NCBI GenBank assembly: GCA_013397455.1
Contig: VYZB01000120.1
Coordinates: forward strand, 566,427 to 630,426
Source: Crotophaga sulcirostris
Taxonomy: Eukaryota; Chordata; Aves; Cuculiformes; Crotophagidae
Direction: 5' to 3'
DNA length: 64,000 nt
In this document: in pieces, positions 1 through 14,249 of the stretch
Numbering within the stretch: the first letter of the stretch is position 1
How the letters are laid out: each line of letters starts with the position of its first letter
The notes under the pieces: generated by a model
Told to the model about the DNA's origin: nothing
Databases searched by the model: none
What the model saw: only the letters and a program-made list of their open reading frames with translations
Made by a program: the position numbers and the translations under genes

Positions 1-2856
1 GCAGGTGGCTGTGTGGGGTTACACTACCAGCCATGGTTAAACTGCAACAATCACCCAGGTATTTATATCCTTCAGCTATTACAATGTGATTTTTTCCATC
101 ACTATCTTGCTTACCTCATCCCTCATAAACCATAGGGAAGGTTGCTACCTGTTGTTTGTGTTTCCTCATTTGGGTATCTTTATGGCTACTGCCCTTCTTC
201 CTGCTGGGATAACAAGCAGCAGACTGGCAGATATGGTGCCCTGCAGCCCTGCTGCCATCCTCCTGCTGTTGGACCTCAGGTCTTCTGCTGACAAGTCATC
301 CTGCTGTGGCCTTATCAGAGCTCAGGCCTCCTGGTCTTGATGTAAACAGCACATTCCTCAGTGTTTACCAGTTTAATTGCTGTTAATCACGTCCTCGGTT
401 ATCAATTCATGCTGTTCCTTCAACCCGTGCTGCTCCTCGTGCTTTCACGGAAGTAATTCCCACTCATAATTCATTCAGACCAATCTCAATTTTCTGTTTC
501 GACTCCCTGCAACACCACATGATATTTCTATACAAGTGAGCCATTATAGTAGAGTGTGTGTCCAGATGCTGAAGTGCAGCCTGGCCAATGGTTTTAGAGA
601 CCGTTGATGGAAAATCAAATGGAGATGCTTTCTAGAAGACTTCTTGAAAGTATTTGTGCTATAATGGTACTATTCAACATTTTCACTAGTATTCCAGAAA
701 TTAATTTTAAAAAACCCAACTCTTGTCAATTAAAATTGCATGAAAACAAAGGTCGATCTGTCTGATTTGAATTGCTCCAAACCTTTAAACATAGTATGCT
801 AGTCTTACCACCTACAAAGTTATACTTCCAGGAACAAGAAATGAAACATTACCTCTTGGAAAACAGCATCAGAGAAAAGGATTTAAAGATTATTCTGAAC
901 ATAGAGCTTCCCTTAAGCAAACTCCTAATGTAATTCTGTGGTAAAGAGGAATAATGCAGCAAGTGGATGTAAAAAGAATTGTTTTACCCCTTGCCCTACA
1001 CCACCTGTGAAACCACTCTGCCACTGGGTGGACACTGGAGCTAAGGTTTTAAAATGTTGAAGTGAAGAATTTATAGAAGAATCGCAGAAGTCCAAGATCA
1101 AGGAATAGAGGAAAATCCTATATGGTGGGAGATCTGGGGGGGTGTTTCAAGAGCAGAAAATCGTGAAGAGATGTACAATACAAAAGCAATCTTGCCGGAG
1201 AGGATAGTGGGTGCTGTAAGGCTTTTTTAATGTAGTTAAGGAAGACATAACAGAGGTTGCATGCTGAAGCCAGGAAATTCAGATTAGAAGTACAAATTTC
1301 CATTAACCACTACATCAAACACTACCAATGGTGCTGAAGTCTAAAGGTCTGGACACCTTCTGCCAGGTATTCTTTACAGTAAGGGGATGTTATTTAATTA
1401 CTTCAAGCTATTTTGTCTCAGTTTTGGGTGGTACATATCAGCTTCTACAAGACAGTTAAACCATTTGGTCCATGCAGCATGAAAGTTGGGTTTTTTTCCT
1501 AATCCTGTTAAAAGAAGCAAGGCCCTGGACTTGAAATTCTTAGAACCTGGAATTCCTTAATCCAGTTTCCTACACAAGGTGTCCTTGAGTCCGAATTTAT
1601 CATCTTTAAACTGTCCTAACTCCATGTAGCCATTTGATAATGCACTGGGAACAACTACAGACTTAAACCTTTTCCTATTTCTTGGCTGACAGCTGCTCTT
1701 GCTCAAGTTGCAGATGCCTGACTGGGGCTCTACTGAAAACTGAGTTAATTGCAATTAATAAGTATGTGAAAAATTCCGCAATGTACTTTGTTGTCCTCTT
1801 TAAATATAAAGTTCATTTATTGAGCTGTGGTCTTCCTGAAGCTCATAGGTCTTTAATTTTGGGTTTTTTTCTTTCTCCTTTTTCCAAGTTGCAGGTCACC
1901 TACATATGGTTAAATTACATTGGAGTTATTGGTCAAACAGTTAAGTATTTGATAGAAAGCATTTCAATTCAGCCTGTTTCAACCCTCTTTTTAAAATCTA
2001 CCTGTCTTGTTTGTCTATTTCAATTAATTTTGATTCTTTTAATTTAAGACATCAGCTTGACTCTATCCTTAGCTAATTGTATCACTATATATAAATTAAG
2101 ACATGAACAGGTCTCCCTCTCTTCCTAGCAGGATGTGTTATATTACCACTGAAGCTTACAAATTCTTGACCAAAGCATGCACTGAATTATCCTTTCTCTT
2201 CCTGTATGTATTGTATGCAATTTGTATGTACAGTTGTCATCAGAACCATTTTTCAGATCTTGTATTTAACAATAACTGATAATTTTATTTATTTATTGAT
2301 AATATAAGAGGGGGAAATCTTGGGTTAAGTTATAGTGTCTTCCCGCTTCCTGACCTTCCCTCAGGCCTAGGTTTTCCCTTGCTGAAATCTTCATTCTTGA
2401 GAACTTGTCACTAGAACTGAGCTACTAAATAAAAAATTGGCTCTGTTTTATTATCTCTATTCCTCCTATCTGTCCTGATTATAAAATATGACAGGCTGCT
2501 GTAAAAAGAAGAAATTTGAGTCACTACAATGCAAGTTGTATAGCAGGTTAAATAGCACCTCTCTATCCCAAATAATTTAAAAAACAATTCATAATTCCAA
2601 CTTCACCCCGATACAAAATGCGGCAACACCTGTTGGAGAATGTGGCAATGGTTTCATAACGTACAACTGCATTGCATAACAGCAGGAGTGAAAAATACAT
2701 GTTTGATCATGAGAAGGGAAAAGATAAGCCAGGTGCAGTCTATCACTTCTGCCAGGACTAACCTTTCAACCTGACTTTTGTGCCAGTTAATTTTCAGCTG
2801 TTTGACTGCTGAGATACTGTTGGTGCTTGATTCATTCTGTACCATAACTTCCTTTA

Positions 2857-2959
2857 GAGCAACCTGGTCTGGTAGGAGGTATCCCTGCCCATGGCAAGGT
2901 GATTGGAACTGGATGATCTTCTAGCCTCCTTCCAACCTAAACCATTTTATGATTCTGTG
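2857..2959 (+). mobile_element. CR1 LINE 3'-end fragment
   Basis: About 100 bp matching the CR1 3' terminus: GAGCAACCTGGTCTGGTAGG, CCCTGCCCATGGCA, CCTTCCAACCTAAACCATT, ending TATGATTCTGTGA. Strongly 5'-truncated and non-functional. Confidence 0.88.
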
Positions 2960-4952
2960 AGGTCTCCTGTTAGGGAGACTACTCTCTGGTCTTTCTCCTC
3001 ACTGGTCCATCTGCAAGGCCCGGTCTCTGAACGCTCCTCTTTGGCTGTTCCACATTCTCTTCAGGTCTGGTAACCTTGTTCTGGCCAAAAAAATAGTTGT
3101 CTTCCCTGCAAATAAGCCATTTAGCTGAAGTCCTTCACTGCGTTCAGCTTCTCTTTCATAGCACACATCAGCAATGTCCATATTCAGAAAATAGTCCTGA
3201 GTCAGCATCAGACAGAACATGGTCTTGGCCATCATTCCCGTCATGATTCAGCTCATCGTGTTTAAGGTGAGCCAGATGCAAACATTTTGAACTTATCTGT
3301 GCACATGCACTACATAGTTGTCCTAAATCTCTTCTCAGTCCTTCTTTACTAGGTCATCTTGCACCAGAGGTTGCTTTTCCTGCCTATTAATGACCCCATG
3401 CAACAAGATGGGCTGTCACTGAGGATCTTCGGTGGGGCAGCATCCATCTCTGTACGAGCTTTCTGAAGATACTGGCTTTTTTCTGTAGGAGGCAATGTTT
3501 GCCCTATGAAAAATCTGTGGGCTCAGCTGAGTGCAATTAGACACCTTTTCTGGAAGTTTTTGCAAGGCTCCAGAGGAGCTCAGCGAAGGTTGCTGCTTGG
3601 AATATTTCAAGTCTCAGGTGGATAACCAGTATCAGCTGTTCTCAAGTGAACCATAAAGGAAAGTTCAGTGTGAATATTTACAAGCCCAGCTGTAGCCAAG
3701 AGGCTTCATTAGGAGTTCACCTTATCTGATAACAGAAAGAAAAGGAAATCATTTTAGAAGGAGGCAAAACCAGGAACTGCTCATTTTTTCCAGGAACTGT
3801 AAGTGATGGATGTGGGAGCAAGAGGATGATACCTTGTTCTTTGGCCATGTTTTCTCATCCTCTTTTAGAAAATGTTCTCAAAAATAATGTTAATCATCTT
3901 CAATTCAATTATAAATAAATCTGTGGATGCCTCTTACTGGACCACACCAATAAGTATTAGAGTGGTTGTAATAAATAAGCAACTTCATTTTATCAGAAAG
4001 GAGGTCTCAAAGTACAAAGCTATTCTATATGTACACTATAATGAAACAATTATTCCTGTTTCTTATGGAGAGGATGCAGATAAACATTTTCTGCTTGGGT
4101 GGACTTGTTTCTTACTTATAGTAAAAAAAATCATGTATTACTGCAGCAGTAGTGGAACTTGATACAGAAAGCATTTCTGGTCAAGTTTACATTCATAAAA
4201 AGGAAGGTAATAATGTACTAGAAGCTGGTATTAATAGGGAACTGCTTACTAATAACAGTATACAAGCTTAATTTAATATATTGCTTAAAAATACGTAAGT
4301 TTAACTCCAGTATTGAAACAGATAAATGCAGGCTCTGTTCTAGTAATTGCTTCATCTGAAGCACCTGCAGTTCTGGAGGGACAAGCCTGGATTAACTTCT
4401 GATACACAGACCAATTCTCAACCGCTCTGGTTCAAGTGAATTTTGTAGCTTATGCTATGTTTGTTCTCTGGAAGATGATTTCATGGTCTGTTACTAAAAT
4501 GCTCAAGTATCTTAATCCTTTTCCATAATGATGAGCCCTTCTATTTTAGGCTATTATTTTTAGAGTTTTTACCTATAACTTGCTAGGAGTGTTCTCGACC
4601 AGATATAATTACTTGTTTATGTAAGAAAGCCCTATATTGCGGGCTAATCTGTTCCGCATCAGTTTCCAAATAAACAAAAAATAGAGCAATTTATTAAATT
4701 TATTCAGCTTGCATGCCCTTTCCTTCTTTTTTTTTTTTATGCTTTTCAGCATAGATTAAAGGGAAACATTGCTCTGCTTTGGTTTTGCACCGTGAGGGAC
4801 TTTCCATCGTAGAAGAAATTTCTTGTGTAGACAGTGTAGCTGTTGTACAGGCTGAGTCATTTGAAGTCTTTTTCAAAAGAAAGATTTTCATGTAGAGTGT
4901 GTGGGGTCTCAAGAAAACCAATGTGCTAACTCCAGGAACTCATTATAAGAAA

Positions 4953-5229
4953 CACAGAATTGTTAAGGTTGGAAAAGACCTCTAAAATCATCCAGTCCAA
5001 CCATCGGCCCAACACCACTGTACCTACTAAACCATGTCCTGAAGTGCCACGTCTACATGTTTTTGAACACGTCCAAGGATGGCAACTCCACCACTTCCCT
5101 GGGCAGCCTGTTCCAATGCTTCACCACTCTTACAGTAAAGAAATTTTTCCTAATATCCAATCTAATCCTCCCCTGGCACAACTTGAGGCCATTTCCTCTC
5201 ATCCTATCACTTGCCACTTGGGAGATGAT
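4953..5229 (-). mobile_element. CR1 LINE fragment
   Basis: Reverse-oriented CR1 3' part: the left edge reads ACAGAATTGTTAAGGTTGG and the body contains CACTTCCCTGGGCAGCCTGT and CCTAATATCCAATCTAATCC. It belongs to the subfamily with the 'ATCATCCAGTCCAACCATC' style end. Truncated remnant of the reverse transcriptase frame plus 3' UTR. Confidence 0.92.
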
Positions 5230-8200
5230 TTAGACAGTTTTGAATGCAAGGTGTCATCATATTACATAGCATTTTTAGGGTAAAGAAGTAAAAAATCTGT
5301 TATGTGAAAACCTGATTAATATCTACAAAGGTTCATAACTTATGTTTTTACAGAGAGAAAGATTTGGGAAGTTTAAATTATTCACTAATGTGTAAGTGGG
5401 TCAATAGCAAAGAAAGAATTAAAAGTGTGAATTCAGAATTCCTGTTTTCAACCCATTAGGCTTGTTACCTTTGGTTAATAACAGTTCTTTCTGCAAAACT
5501 TGCTCCTTCATAAAAAATTGAGGTAGAAAAACAACTGCGAACTCTCCAAAATGACAGTTGAGCGGTGAAAATTAAGTATTGATCAGTATATTGGGCAAGA
5601 AAGAACCTTTATTAGCATACTTTTTAAAGCAATTTCACTTTTTTTCTATAGCTCATGACAGGTATTTGAATAACTTATGAAGTCTCCTGAAACTTCAGCT
5701 GTATCTTCAAATGTCTTTTTAAGCAGTGGATAATCAGAATTCTCAAAATGTGACATCTGTGACATAAAATATTTTACACTGCTGCCATGGTTATAATTGG
5801 TGTTCACATTTTATTTAATTGGACACTTCTTCCACTACAAGACAGTGAATTGTGAGTGGCAGAACTTGATTTACTTTTCGGAATCATATTTATCAGGGTT
5901 TTTTTAAACAAGTACAGACATAAGTTGTTGGGTTTGTGATCATTTTCCATACCTAACAGCCAGGCTTATTAGAAGAACTGGAGACTGCAAGACCTCAATC
6001 ACACATTATACCTTTCATTTTTCTTCCCACTGCAACCTTCCCTGAACAAAAGCATTTGGGGCAGGAGGGAGTTGAGATGTGGTCATTTGATCCCCGGTCT
6101 CATGAGAGAAGAAGGGAGCAGAGACAAAGCAGAAGATAAAACAGTCCCCGGAGAAAAAGGATCCACCCTACCAAATTAAAATATTGTCTCAGATGTAGAT
6201 GTCAAAGATGGTTTGTGTTTAGAGCTGCTAAAATCTGTGTCTTTTTGTTCCCTCTTTGCAGAACAGCCTTCAGTACCAAAATTGCAGGCAATTTAATTAC
6301 AGAATTAAATCTCTGTTACTGACACTACTTCTCTGATGAGGACAGTGTTAGAAGGCCATAATCAGTCTTTTTTTGTGAGTAAGTTGTCAATTATCTTGCA
6401 TCCAGTGTTTTGAACCTCCAGGAGCCACTTCTGACAAACGGAATATATTTCCACACATAAGAAAAAATGCACACTTCAAAGAAAAAATCAGCTGTGTGTA
6501 TTCCAACGAGTACACCCAGAGCAGGAAAAAATCCTATGATTTTGACCAATACTTGTTAAGCTTTGCTTTTAGCCTGGCCTGAAAGTACGGGAATGTCCTC
6601 CTTATTTTCTGCTTCTCTCTGATTCTTCTAAGAAGACTGCCTCCTCCTGTTTCTTGTAAAACTATGTTGAGGGAAGCAGTGGATGACCCAGCAACGTGTT
6701 ATGCTGACCTGCAGGACTTGGTTATTTACGTGCTGCAGTTTCAGTTTATGAAATATATTATGTAATTTGGGGTGGTTTATATACTGTTGGGTTGTGACCG
6801 TACCTTTGTATTGAACGCATTTTACCCAGAAGCCTTTGGAAGAAACACAAGGCTGTTGCTGGTTGTTTTGTTGTTGGTTGTTGGGTTTCTTTTCTTAAAA
6901 TTTTTTTTTCTTTTGAAAGTATCCCTTAAGGGGAAAAGAGGCTGAGCTGATAGCAGGAAGAGTAAACAAATGCAAGTAATATCAGATCCTGGTGAGGGGA
7001 CATCCCTGTTTTAAAAACTGAAAAAACAAAGTAATTGAATGGTAGTGTTCTGCCTACTCAGATTCATTGCTCAAGGGAGTGACAAGAGCTAAGAAAATAA
7101 GAATATGTTATAATTGCATAGGTCAATAGTAAAACATTTCCCCTTAATTTCAACTAGTAATAAAAAAATAAGGAGGCCAGCTAGAGAAGGTTAGAAGTGC
7201 TGCTGGAAAAGATCAAAGAGAAGTGGAGAGGTGGGGAAGCCTTCGGAGATACCACAGAGTGCAGAGGATGCTTTTGTTGTTTCACAGGTGAATCCATATT
7301 GTCCTGTGCCATCTCAGTATTTCTTGCTGCCGTAGACCAAACTCCATTTTGCAGAAGTGGGGATGTCCAGGTGAGGGCCTGGGAGTGCAGAAGGGGGAGC
7401 AGGTGTGTTGAAAGGGGTTTGGAGGCTAGGAGATGCTTCGCAAGGGAAGATGACGGGGAGGGTTTGGGGTGGAGGTTCACAGCTGATAAAGGACCTAGGA
7501 GGTCTCAAATGGATTTCATTGAGGCTGTGGGCAACAAGAGCTTCTCTCTTTTTAAGCACCTCATTAACTACCTACCCAGGTTAGCAAGCTACAGATATTT
7601 CTGTCCTTCTCTTCAGCGTGGGACTCTCACCATGAAACCCTCTTCTAGCCCTCTCCTCCACTACACTGTCCTTTTGCCCAGCCTCTCCCCCAGCCCCTCA
7701 AAACACAGTGGGCTCCACTTGAGCCCTGGATGCTTGCATCTTTCAGTAGTAACAGAACTGACCAAGATTTCTATGATGAAATATGGAAATTTACTTTGTA
7801 GAAACTTCACAAGAGTGCAGTGAGATGAATCTATTGAAATTTAATTACATATTAAATTGCCAGATATTGCTGCTGAAGTTTTCATTTAAATCTGAGTGAG
7901 GCATAGAAAAACTATAGGTAATGGAAAGGAGGAAGTTTTGTGTATTCAATGGCAAAAATATGAACATCTGTGTAAATAACACGAAAGTCCATTTCGGGAG
8001 GCATGAGCAAACTTCTAATAGGGCTGCAACAGCTCAACGGTGTCAGCTCTTGGTCTACAGTTGCAGAATTTCAACACCAAAAAATGCATCTCTAGAAAAT
8101 AATGTGTTATTGTCCTATTACCTGAATTCAAGATGTTATTTCCTCTGTGGACGTTGATGTCATCGGAAACTACGTGTGTTTTATGTAGCAGCACTTCCTC

Positions 8201-11200
8201 TCTCACCTTCAAAATGATGTGCAAAGTCAAAGAATGTTTTGCTTTGAAAATGTGAGCATCCAATCTTAGAAGATTATTTGTTTGAGGGGGAGAGGGAAAG
8301 CATGGATCATCACTTATCAATAATCATTTAAGTAACTCCACAAGTTAAATACAAATGACACTTCAGTTCCTAAATATTGGGTCAGTTTAACTCCAGCCTT
8401 TTAACATGTGCTTGAGTCAAAACACAAATTGGCCAAGAGATTACACTTGTACTTGCATTGTCCAGTCAACAACATGATTCATTTTGTAGGACTGGCTGCC
8501 CAAGTTGACAAGATAATCCAGCCAGCCTTAGCAGCTGCTGCGTTGCTGACACTGATGTCCTGTCCTTAAGAAAAAAGTAAGTACAATTTGTCTGAAAATG
8601 TCCTAGTGATGAAACTTCAGCAGGCACAATGCCATGAAAAGCTAAATAAAAGTTCATTTGAAAACATCAGGTCTCATAACACAAGTCTGAACTTTCAGAA
8701 GAAGAGTATCCATGTGGAAGTACAAAGAGAACAAACAACTATCAAAGAGATAGCTGGGTGGCTTCAGTATGCTTTGAACAACATTCAACAAACTTGTGTT
8801 GTCTTGGGTGAAAAAGGGTGATGCTGTGTGTGTCAGGCAAATTCAAATCCAATATGAAGAAAGGCAGAGGTAAATAATTCAGAATAAAAAAAGCTTTCAC
8901 CACCCAATGAAAGACTTGAATCCTAACTGGGTGTGGGATACTTATACCTTTGCTGTTATCTTTTTTTTCTTAGATATGGTTCCATGCTTCAAAGGTACCT
9001 GTTTCTCTGTAGTAGAAAGGAATACATAAAGACTGTGAATAAGGAACTCTTTTGTTCTGTCCTACTTCCTTACCAGTTGCCCTTAATACTTATGCTAACA
9101 CTCCTATTTGTCTACCTGACATACCTGCTGGGAGTGCCCTCGCTTGGCAGGCAAGAATCTCCCAGCCTCAGAGATGGATTGCACAAGGTCTGACAGTAAC
9201 TCAGCACCAAAACTGGGATTACTCTGGGTGCTTCTGTTCTTGCAGTCTCATGTGTTGCACAGGCACAACACGATGTGTGCTCTCTGTATTTATTGACTGT
9301 GGCACGTGGTACAAAGGTTAAGGCTGAACCCACAAAGGCATTTCAAGGCTCGAAGGGATGGTCGCATCTCTAAGTCCAAAAGCAAGAGGTTTTAACACCT
9401 TCTTGCCACTGTTGGCTAACTCTGGTTTCCATACAGACTTGCACTGCCGGAACTGAAACTCCCAATTAAATCCAGGCTTTGCACAAAACATTGTCCTTTC
9501 AGATTCCCCAAGGGAAAAGCTGTGGAGAACAGAAGCAGCAAAGGTGTTTCCATGATGGAGATGGATATAAGGAGGAAATAAGCAAGGGGTAAATCCCAGC
9601 TCAGTGAGGACACACCTTGCTTCTCGTGGTTGGACTGTGTCTGTTTTGACAGATGTCTGTGTGGGGTTTCTTCATTTTTCAGCAGAAGTGACTTCACAGT
9701 GTGTCGAGCACCATTAACTCATTAGGCTACATTAACTTTGCATGTTGCTACAGGCACCACTAATGAGCCAAAGGTTTTTGGCATCAGTCTGGGGCAGCTC
9801 CCACTAAATAAAGTTTACTTAGTTATTTTATTTATGTACAGGTCTCCACTGTAGTTCCCACTCCCCTGCTTCCCCCTCCGCCCCCATGTTCAGTGTGTGT
9901 AGACGCAGAGCTGCCAGAGGAGCCAGGTCCTTTCTTGGCCACAGAAGATGAACTCTCTTAATTTTTCTGGGGAGGAATACCTGCCAAATGCTGCTGAGCT
10001 GAGTTGGGTTGGTTGAAAACTTATCTTTCTTTGTATCTTCCTGCTCTGGTTTAGCAAACTTCTGAAGTAGCAAGCCAATGTGTTTTGGGGCCAAAGTTGA
10101 TATTTGCATGGAAATTCAGTGAGCTTCTCAAATACCAAACCTAATGTCACTTGTGGAAGTGCACAGCCCTCGGCAGCTGTATTGCTGGTGGTTGAATGCA
10201 GCTGAACCGCTGCAGATCCCTTCTCAGAGACCCCTGGTGCCCTCCCTCCAGACCATCCCATCAATTATTTGCTCTGCTGGCAAACTGTGTCTTCAAGAAA
10301 CAAAATGAGACATGGTGCTATGAGCAAGGTCACACCAAACAAATTCTGTTTTCTTTGTTATCTGAACCTTCATGGTTTTACTGGGATGTCTCAGTCACAT
10401 TAAAAAGTGCCGCTCCTCTGTGGAAGGCATTCATACGTACCAGCTGATTCACTAGCCAATTTTTCCTCAAATTCCCTCTCTGGAAGGTGGGGATAAACAT
10501 TTCTTGGAAGGATATATTATCTTGGGAGGAGCAGTTATGAGGAAGTGAAAAGCCAAATAAATGAAAGCCAAATAAATTGAGGTTATAGAGCAAAATCCAT
10601 TAGTCTTTGTTCATAATCAAATTCATGCACTACCTAAATTAGTTTTCAGCTTCCCGCACAGTACTGGCTATCCTGCAATGAGCTGCACACCCTTGCAATT
10701 TCTTTATGCTTATTATCATTTTTCCAAGCTAAAACACTGAGTTAAAAAGATCTGTTACGATTTATAAAATACACATGCGCTAAACAAATTGTGTTCATTC
10801 TCTTTAATGGGTTTCAGTCTTAATTCGGGTTGTCAATCCTTTAACAATGAATAGATGTTATCAAATATTCCGTATTATGGATTCACCTCACCAGTTTCTC
10901 TGAAATGACCATGCTCTTCCCACCTAAGGGACATGAGGAAACAATCTGACCGACTTCCCTACAACCTTTAACCAAGTGATATTTTGTGGCATTTAACTAA
11001 TGACAGATACCCATCAATTAAGATTTCCACCCGTACAGCCAAGCATTGGTGCTCAGATATGGTCTTAGAATAATGTGTGCTTTTAACCTGCACAGTTTAC
11101 AAGTCACACACTGTATTTTCTAATCATCGGCTGTGGTTTGTCCTTAATTATTCAAAGTAATGTTGCCTGAGTGTTCTATTGCATCTTGAAAATGCACTCC

Positions 11201-12773
11201 TGTGAGTTCAGAGCTTTGCGGAAGAAAGCAGAATTTCATCTTCGTCTTTGTTAGCTGAATATTTAACAGCCCTGCTGTGCTCTGAGCTCGCCTAGAAAGT
11301 GAGCCTTGCTAGGAAACTCAAATCCTCTGAGAACAAATTCCGTCCTTCTAACTGGTACAACCACAAAATAGCCCTGCAGAGGTCAACCTCGTGGCATCGG
11401 CTTACTACATGAAAGCAGAAGCCACTCCACCTCAGAAGCAGCTGTGAAGCAATTGTGTGAACCTTTATCCCTCTCCGTGGGGCAAATTAAAACATTTGAA
11501 CTCATCAGGGTGAATTCTTGACTAGTATCGTTATGAGATTTCTGTAATTTTCGTTTTTCTTTTTCAACTTTGGTTTAAGAGAGACCTTGAACATTGAAAG
11601 ATAACACGAGTGGAAGCCAGGGTGTTCCAACTAGCCCGTTTATCTCAAATTGCTGAGAAAACAAGTGGTTTTTTTCTTCATTTCTGCTTCTTTTTAGGAA
11701 GAAACATCAAAGGTCTACCCTCTGTTTCTACTAAATGCAAGGGGCTATATAAGATGTGCTTGGGAAAAAAATGAAATTCCTATTCACCACTGTTTTTTGT
11801 GCAAGAGGGAAGAGACCAAATGTTCAGGGATGAAACCACATCTTTCATTTCACACTTTAACAGCTCAAATATGGTGGTAGTGTCTCAATTATTTCTGTAT
11901 GTGAATGAGCTATCGGTGTTTTCAGCATTCTTCGCTGCACTACTGACAGCTTGTTCTGCTGGAGTAACCACAATGGAGAAACACAACACTGCCTGTGCTG
12001 TGCAGCCATGGATCACAGAGCAGTGGTATACGACAAGCATCAGCTGTGACAGTAGAGCTTATACAGCAAGATTTGTGTTTCTTACAGGAGTATTTGCTAT
12101 AAATATGGCTATAGCTGCCAACTCATTCTTTACCTTAAGAATTTATTCCCAAATTTTAAGCCAAGAGTAGGAGAGGGCAGAGCTCCTTTGAACAGGTGAC
12201 CCCAAGGTAGACACAATTCGACAAATCTGGCTTCAGCTGTAGGTCTACATCACAGGTCAGAGCAGCCTTCTTCACAACCTGAAGTGATGACCATAAATAC
12301 TCCACATTGCAATATATTGCAACGCTTGTTTGATTTGTACCTAGAGAAGAAATCAACCTGTTCAGCAGCCGGGTAATTATTAAGTGCACGCTGTAGGACG
12401 TGCCATCGGCTTGATTGCATAAACCACAGACCAGTGTAACACAGCATCAGCAAGCCTTGAAGAAGGCTTATTCTTCTTGCAGAAATTCCTATTTTTGGCA
12501 ATGCCTACTAATATATTTCTGTTTCTGCATCCTAAGCACATTCAAGGCTTCATATTGTGCGGCTTCTCTAATCTGTTCTTGTTGCCCTCGCACTCCAGTG
12601 ATTCTCATGCTAAACTTCTCATCCATTTATTCCACAGATATAGTTGAGTAAGATGTTGGCATCTTGTTCTATTGCTCAGGATTCTCCCAAGTTTCCCTGT
12701 TGTTTGGTGGCACACATTGCACACAGAATGACTGTCCGCTGCAAACAGGCTGAAGTGATGAGTCAACCAGGTT

Positions 12774-12963
12774 ACAGAAACATAGACTCAGAATGGTTTG
12801 GATTGGAAGGGATCTTTAAAGATCGCCTACCCCAACCTCCCCTGCCGTGGGCAGGGACACCTTTCACTAGACCAGGTTGCTCAAAGCTTTGTGCAAACTG
12901 GCCTTGAACACGTCCGATGATGGGGTGTCCATAACTTCTCTGGGCAACTTCTCTCAATGAACC
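12774..12963 (-). mobile_element. CR1 LINE 3'-end fragment
   Basis: Reverse-oriented CR1 end (AGAATGGTTTGGATTGGAAG, GGGCAGGGACACCTTTCACT, GGCCTTGAACACGTCC). About 190 bp, diverged. Confidence 0.9.
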
Positions 12964-13167
12964 TTCATGTGTTCATTGGTCAGTCATTGCTAGAAATCAA
13001 GATCCAGATGGCAAACTTGTGTTTTCTCTTGTGTTAGGCAGCAGAAGTCAGGAAAAGCTTTATCTGCCTGGGTGGAAAGGAGGGAAGGAGGCAGAAAGCT
13101 GCCCCTCCATACATCATGTAGTCTGCTTGGTGAGTTTTCCATCATGCTGTTGACATCAAAGGGACAA

Positions 13168-13692
13168 CACCTTTGAGACCCCACCTGGAGTATCGTGCCC
13201 AGTTCTGCAATCCCCAACATAAGAAGGATATGGAACTGTTGGAACGAATCCAGAGGAGGGCTACGAAGATGCTCAGAGGACTGGAGCCCCTCTGCTGTGA
13301 GGCCAGGCTGAGAGATCAGCCTGGAGAAGAGAAGGCTCCAGGGAGACCTCATAGCAGCTTCCCAGTACCTGAAGGGGCTACAGGAAAGCTGGGGAGGGGC
13401 TTTTTACAAGGGCAAGGAGTGATAGGATGAGGAGGAATAGCTTTAAACTCTAAGGGAGAAGATTTAGATGAGACATTAGGGAGAAATTCTTCATGATGAG
13501 GGTGATGCGACACTGACACAGGTTGCTCAGGGAAGCTGTGGGTGCCCCCTCCCTGGAGGTGTCCAAGGCCAGGTTGGATGGGGCTTTGAGCAGCCTGGGC
13601 TGGTGGGAGGGGTCCCTGCCCGTGGAAGGGGGGGGGTGGAACTGGATGGGCTTTTGAGGTCCCTTCCAACCCAACCCGTTCTGATTCCATGA
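13168..13692 (+). mobile_element. CR1 LINE copy with ORF2 C-terminal remnant
   Basis: About 525 bp, + strand, starting in the ORF2 C-terminal region (frame beginning MRPHLEYRAQFCNPQ) and running to the 3' end TTCCAACCCAACCCG...ATTCCATGA. Broken by frameshifts and 5'-truncated, so not active. Ends about 110 bp before the assembly gap. Confidence 0.94.
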
Positions 13693-13768
13693 ACGCGTGG
13701 CATCAGCATCACACAAAGCCCAGCTTAGCCTACAGCGTTGCCCCCGCGCTTTTTCACAACCACAGAAA

Positions 13769-13800
13769 GAAGAAAAAAAAAAAAAAAAGAAAAGAAAAAG
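13769..13800 (+). repeat. A-rich (GAAA)-like simple repeat at gap edge
   Basis: A/G-only run dominated by A, directly adjoining the assembly gap and about 75 bp after the end of a CR1 element. Confidence 0.85.
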
Positions 13801-14249
13801 NNNNNNNNNNNNNNNNNNNNNNNNNNNNNNNNNNNNNNNNNNNNNNNNNNNNNNNNNNNNNNNNNNNNNNNNNNNNNNNNNNNNNNNNNNNNNNNNNNNN
13901 NNNNNNNNNNNNNNNNNNNNNNNNNNNNNNNNNNNNNNNNNNNNNNNNNNNNNNNNNNNNNNNNNNNNNNNNNNNNNNNNNNNNNNNNNNNNNNNNNNNN
14001 NNNNNNNNNNNNNNNNNNNNNNNNNNNNNNNNNNNNNNNNNNNNNNNNNNNNNNNNNNNNNNNNNNNNNNNNNNNNNNNNNNNNNNNNNNNNNNNNNNNN
14101 NNNNNNNNNNNNNNNNNNNNNNNNNNNNNNNNNNNNNNNNNNNNNNNNNNNNNNNNNNNNNNNNNNNNNNNNNNNNNNNNNNNNNNNNNNNNNNNNNNNN
14201 NNNNNNNNNNNNNNNNNNNNNNNNNNNNNNNNNNNNNNNNNNNNNNNNN
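13801..14249. other. Assembly gap (449 N)
   Basis: Run of N. The left flank is an A-rich simple repeat just after a CR1 3' end. The right flank (14250-14480) is GC-rich, suggesting hard-to-sequence GC-rich DNA inside. It could hide the first exon of SLC15A1. Confidence 0.99.

Larger units (their letters stand above)
1..12773. other. Non-coding 5' flank (DOCK9-SLC15A1 interval or SLC15A1 intron 1)
   Basis: Ordinary AT-rich vertebrate DNA containing two CR1 pieces. The open frames here are short; the longest, 208 codons at 7197-7823, has no recognised similarity. In human the upstream neighbour on the same strand is DOCK9, but I could not recognise any DOCK9 exon. Confidence 0.6.

Noticed and set aside
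10806..10815. ATGG|GTTTCA as SLC15A1 exon 1
   Set aside because: The donor is non-consensus (GTTTCA) and the surrounding sequence is AT-rich with no promoter features. It lies 6.7 kb from exon 2 with nothing else to support it.
11799..12170. 123-codon frame with hydrophobic stretches, preceded by CTATATAAG at about 11745
   Set aside because: TATA-like strings are common in AT-rich DNA; no known similarity, no Kozak support and no downstream polyadenylation signal nearby.
1..12773. Last exons or 3' UTR of DOCK9
   Set aside because: Expected from human synteny, but I could not recognise any DOCK9 coding sequence, and UTR cannot be identified without alignment.
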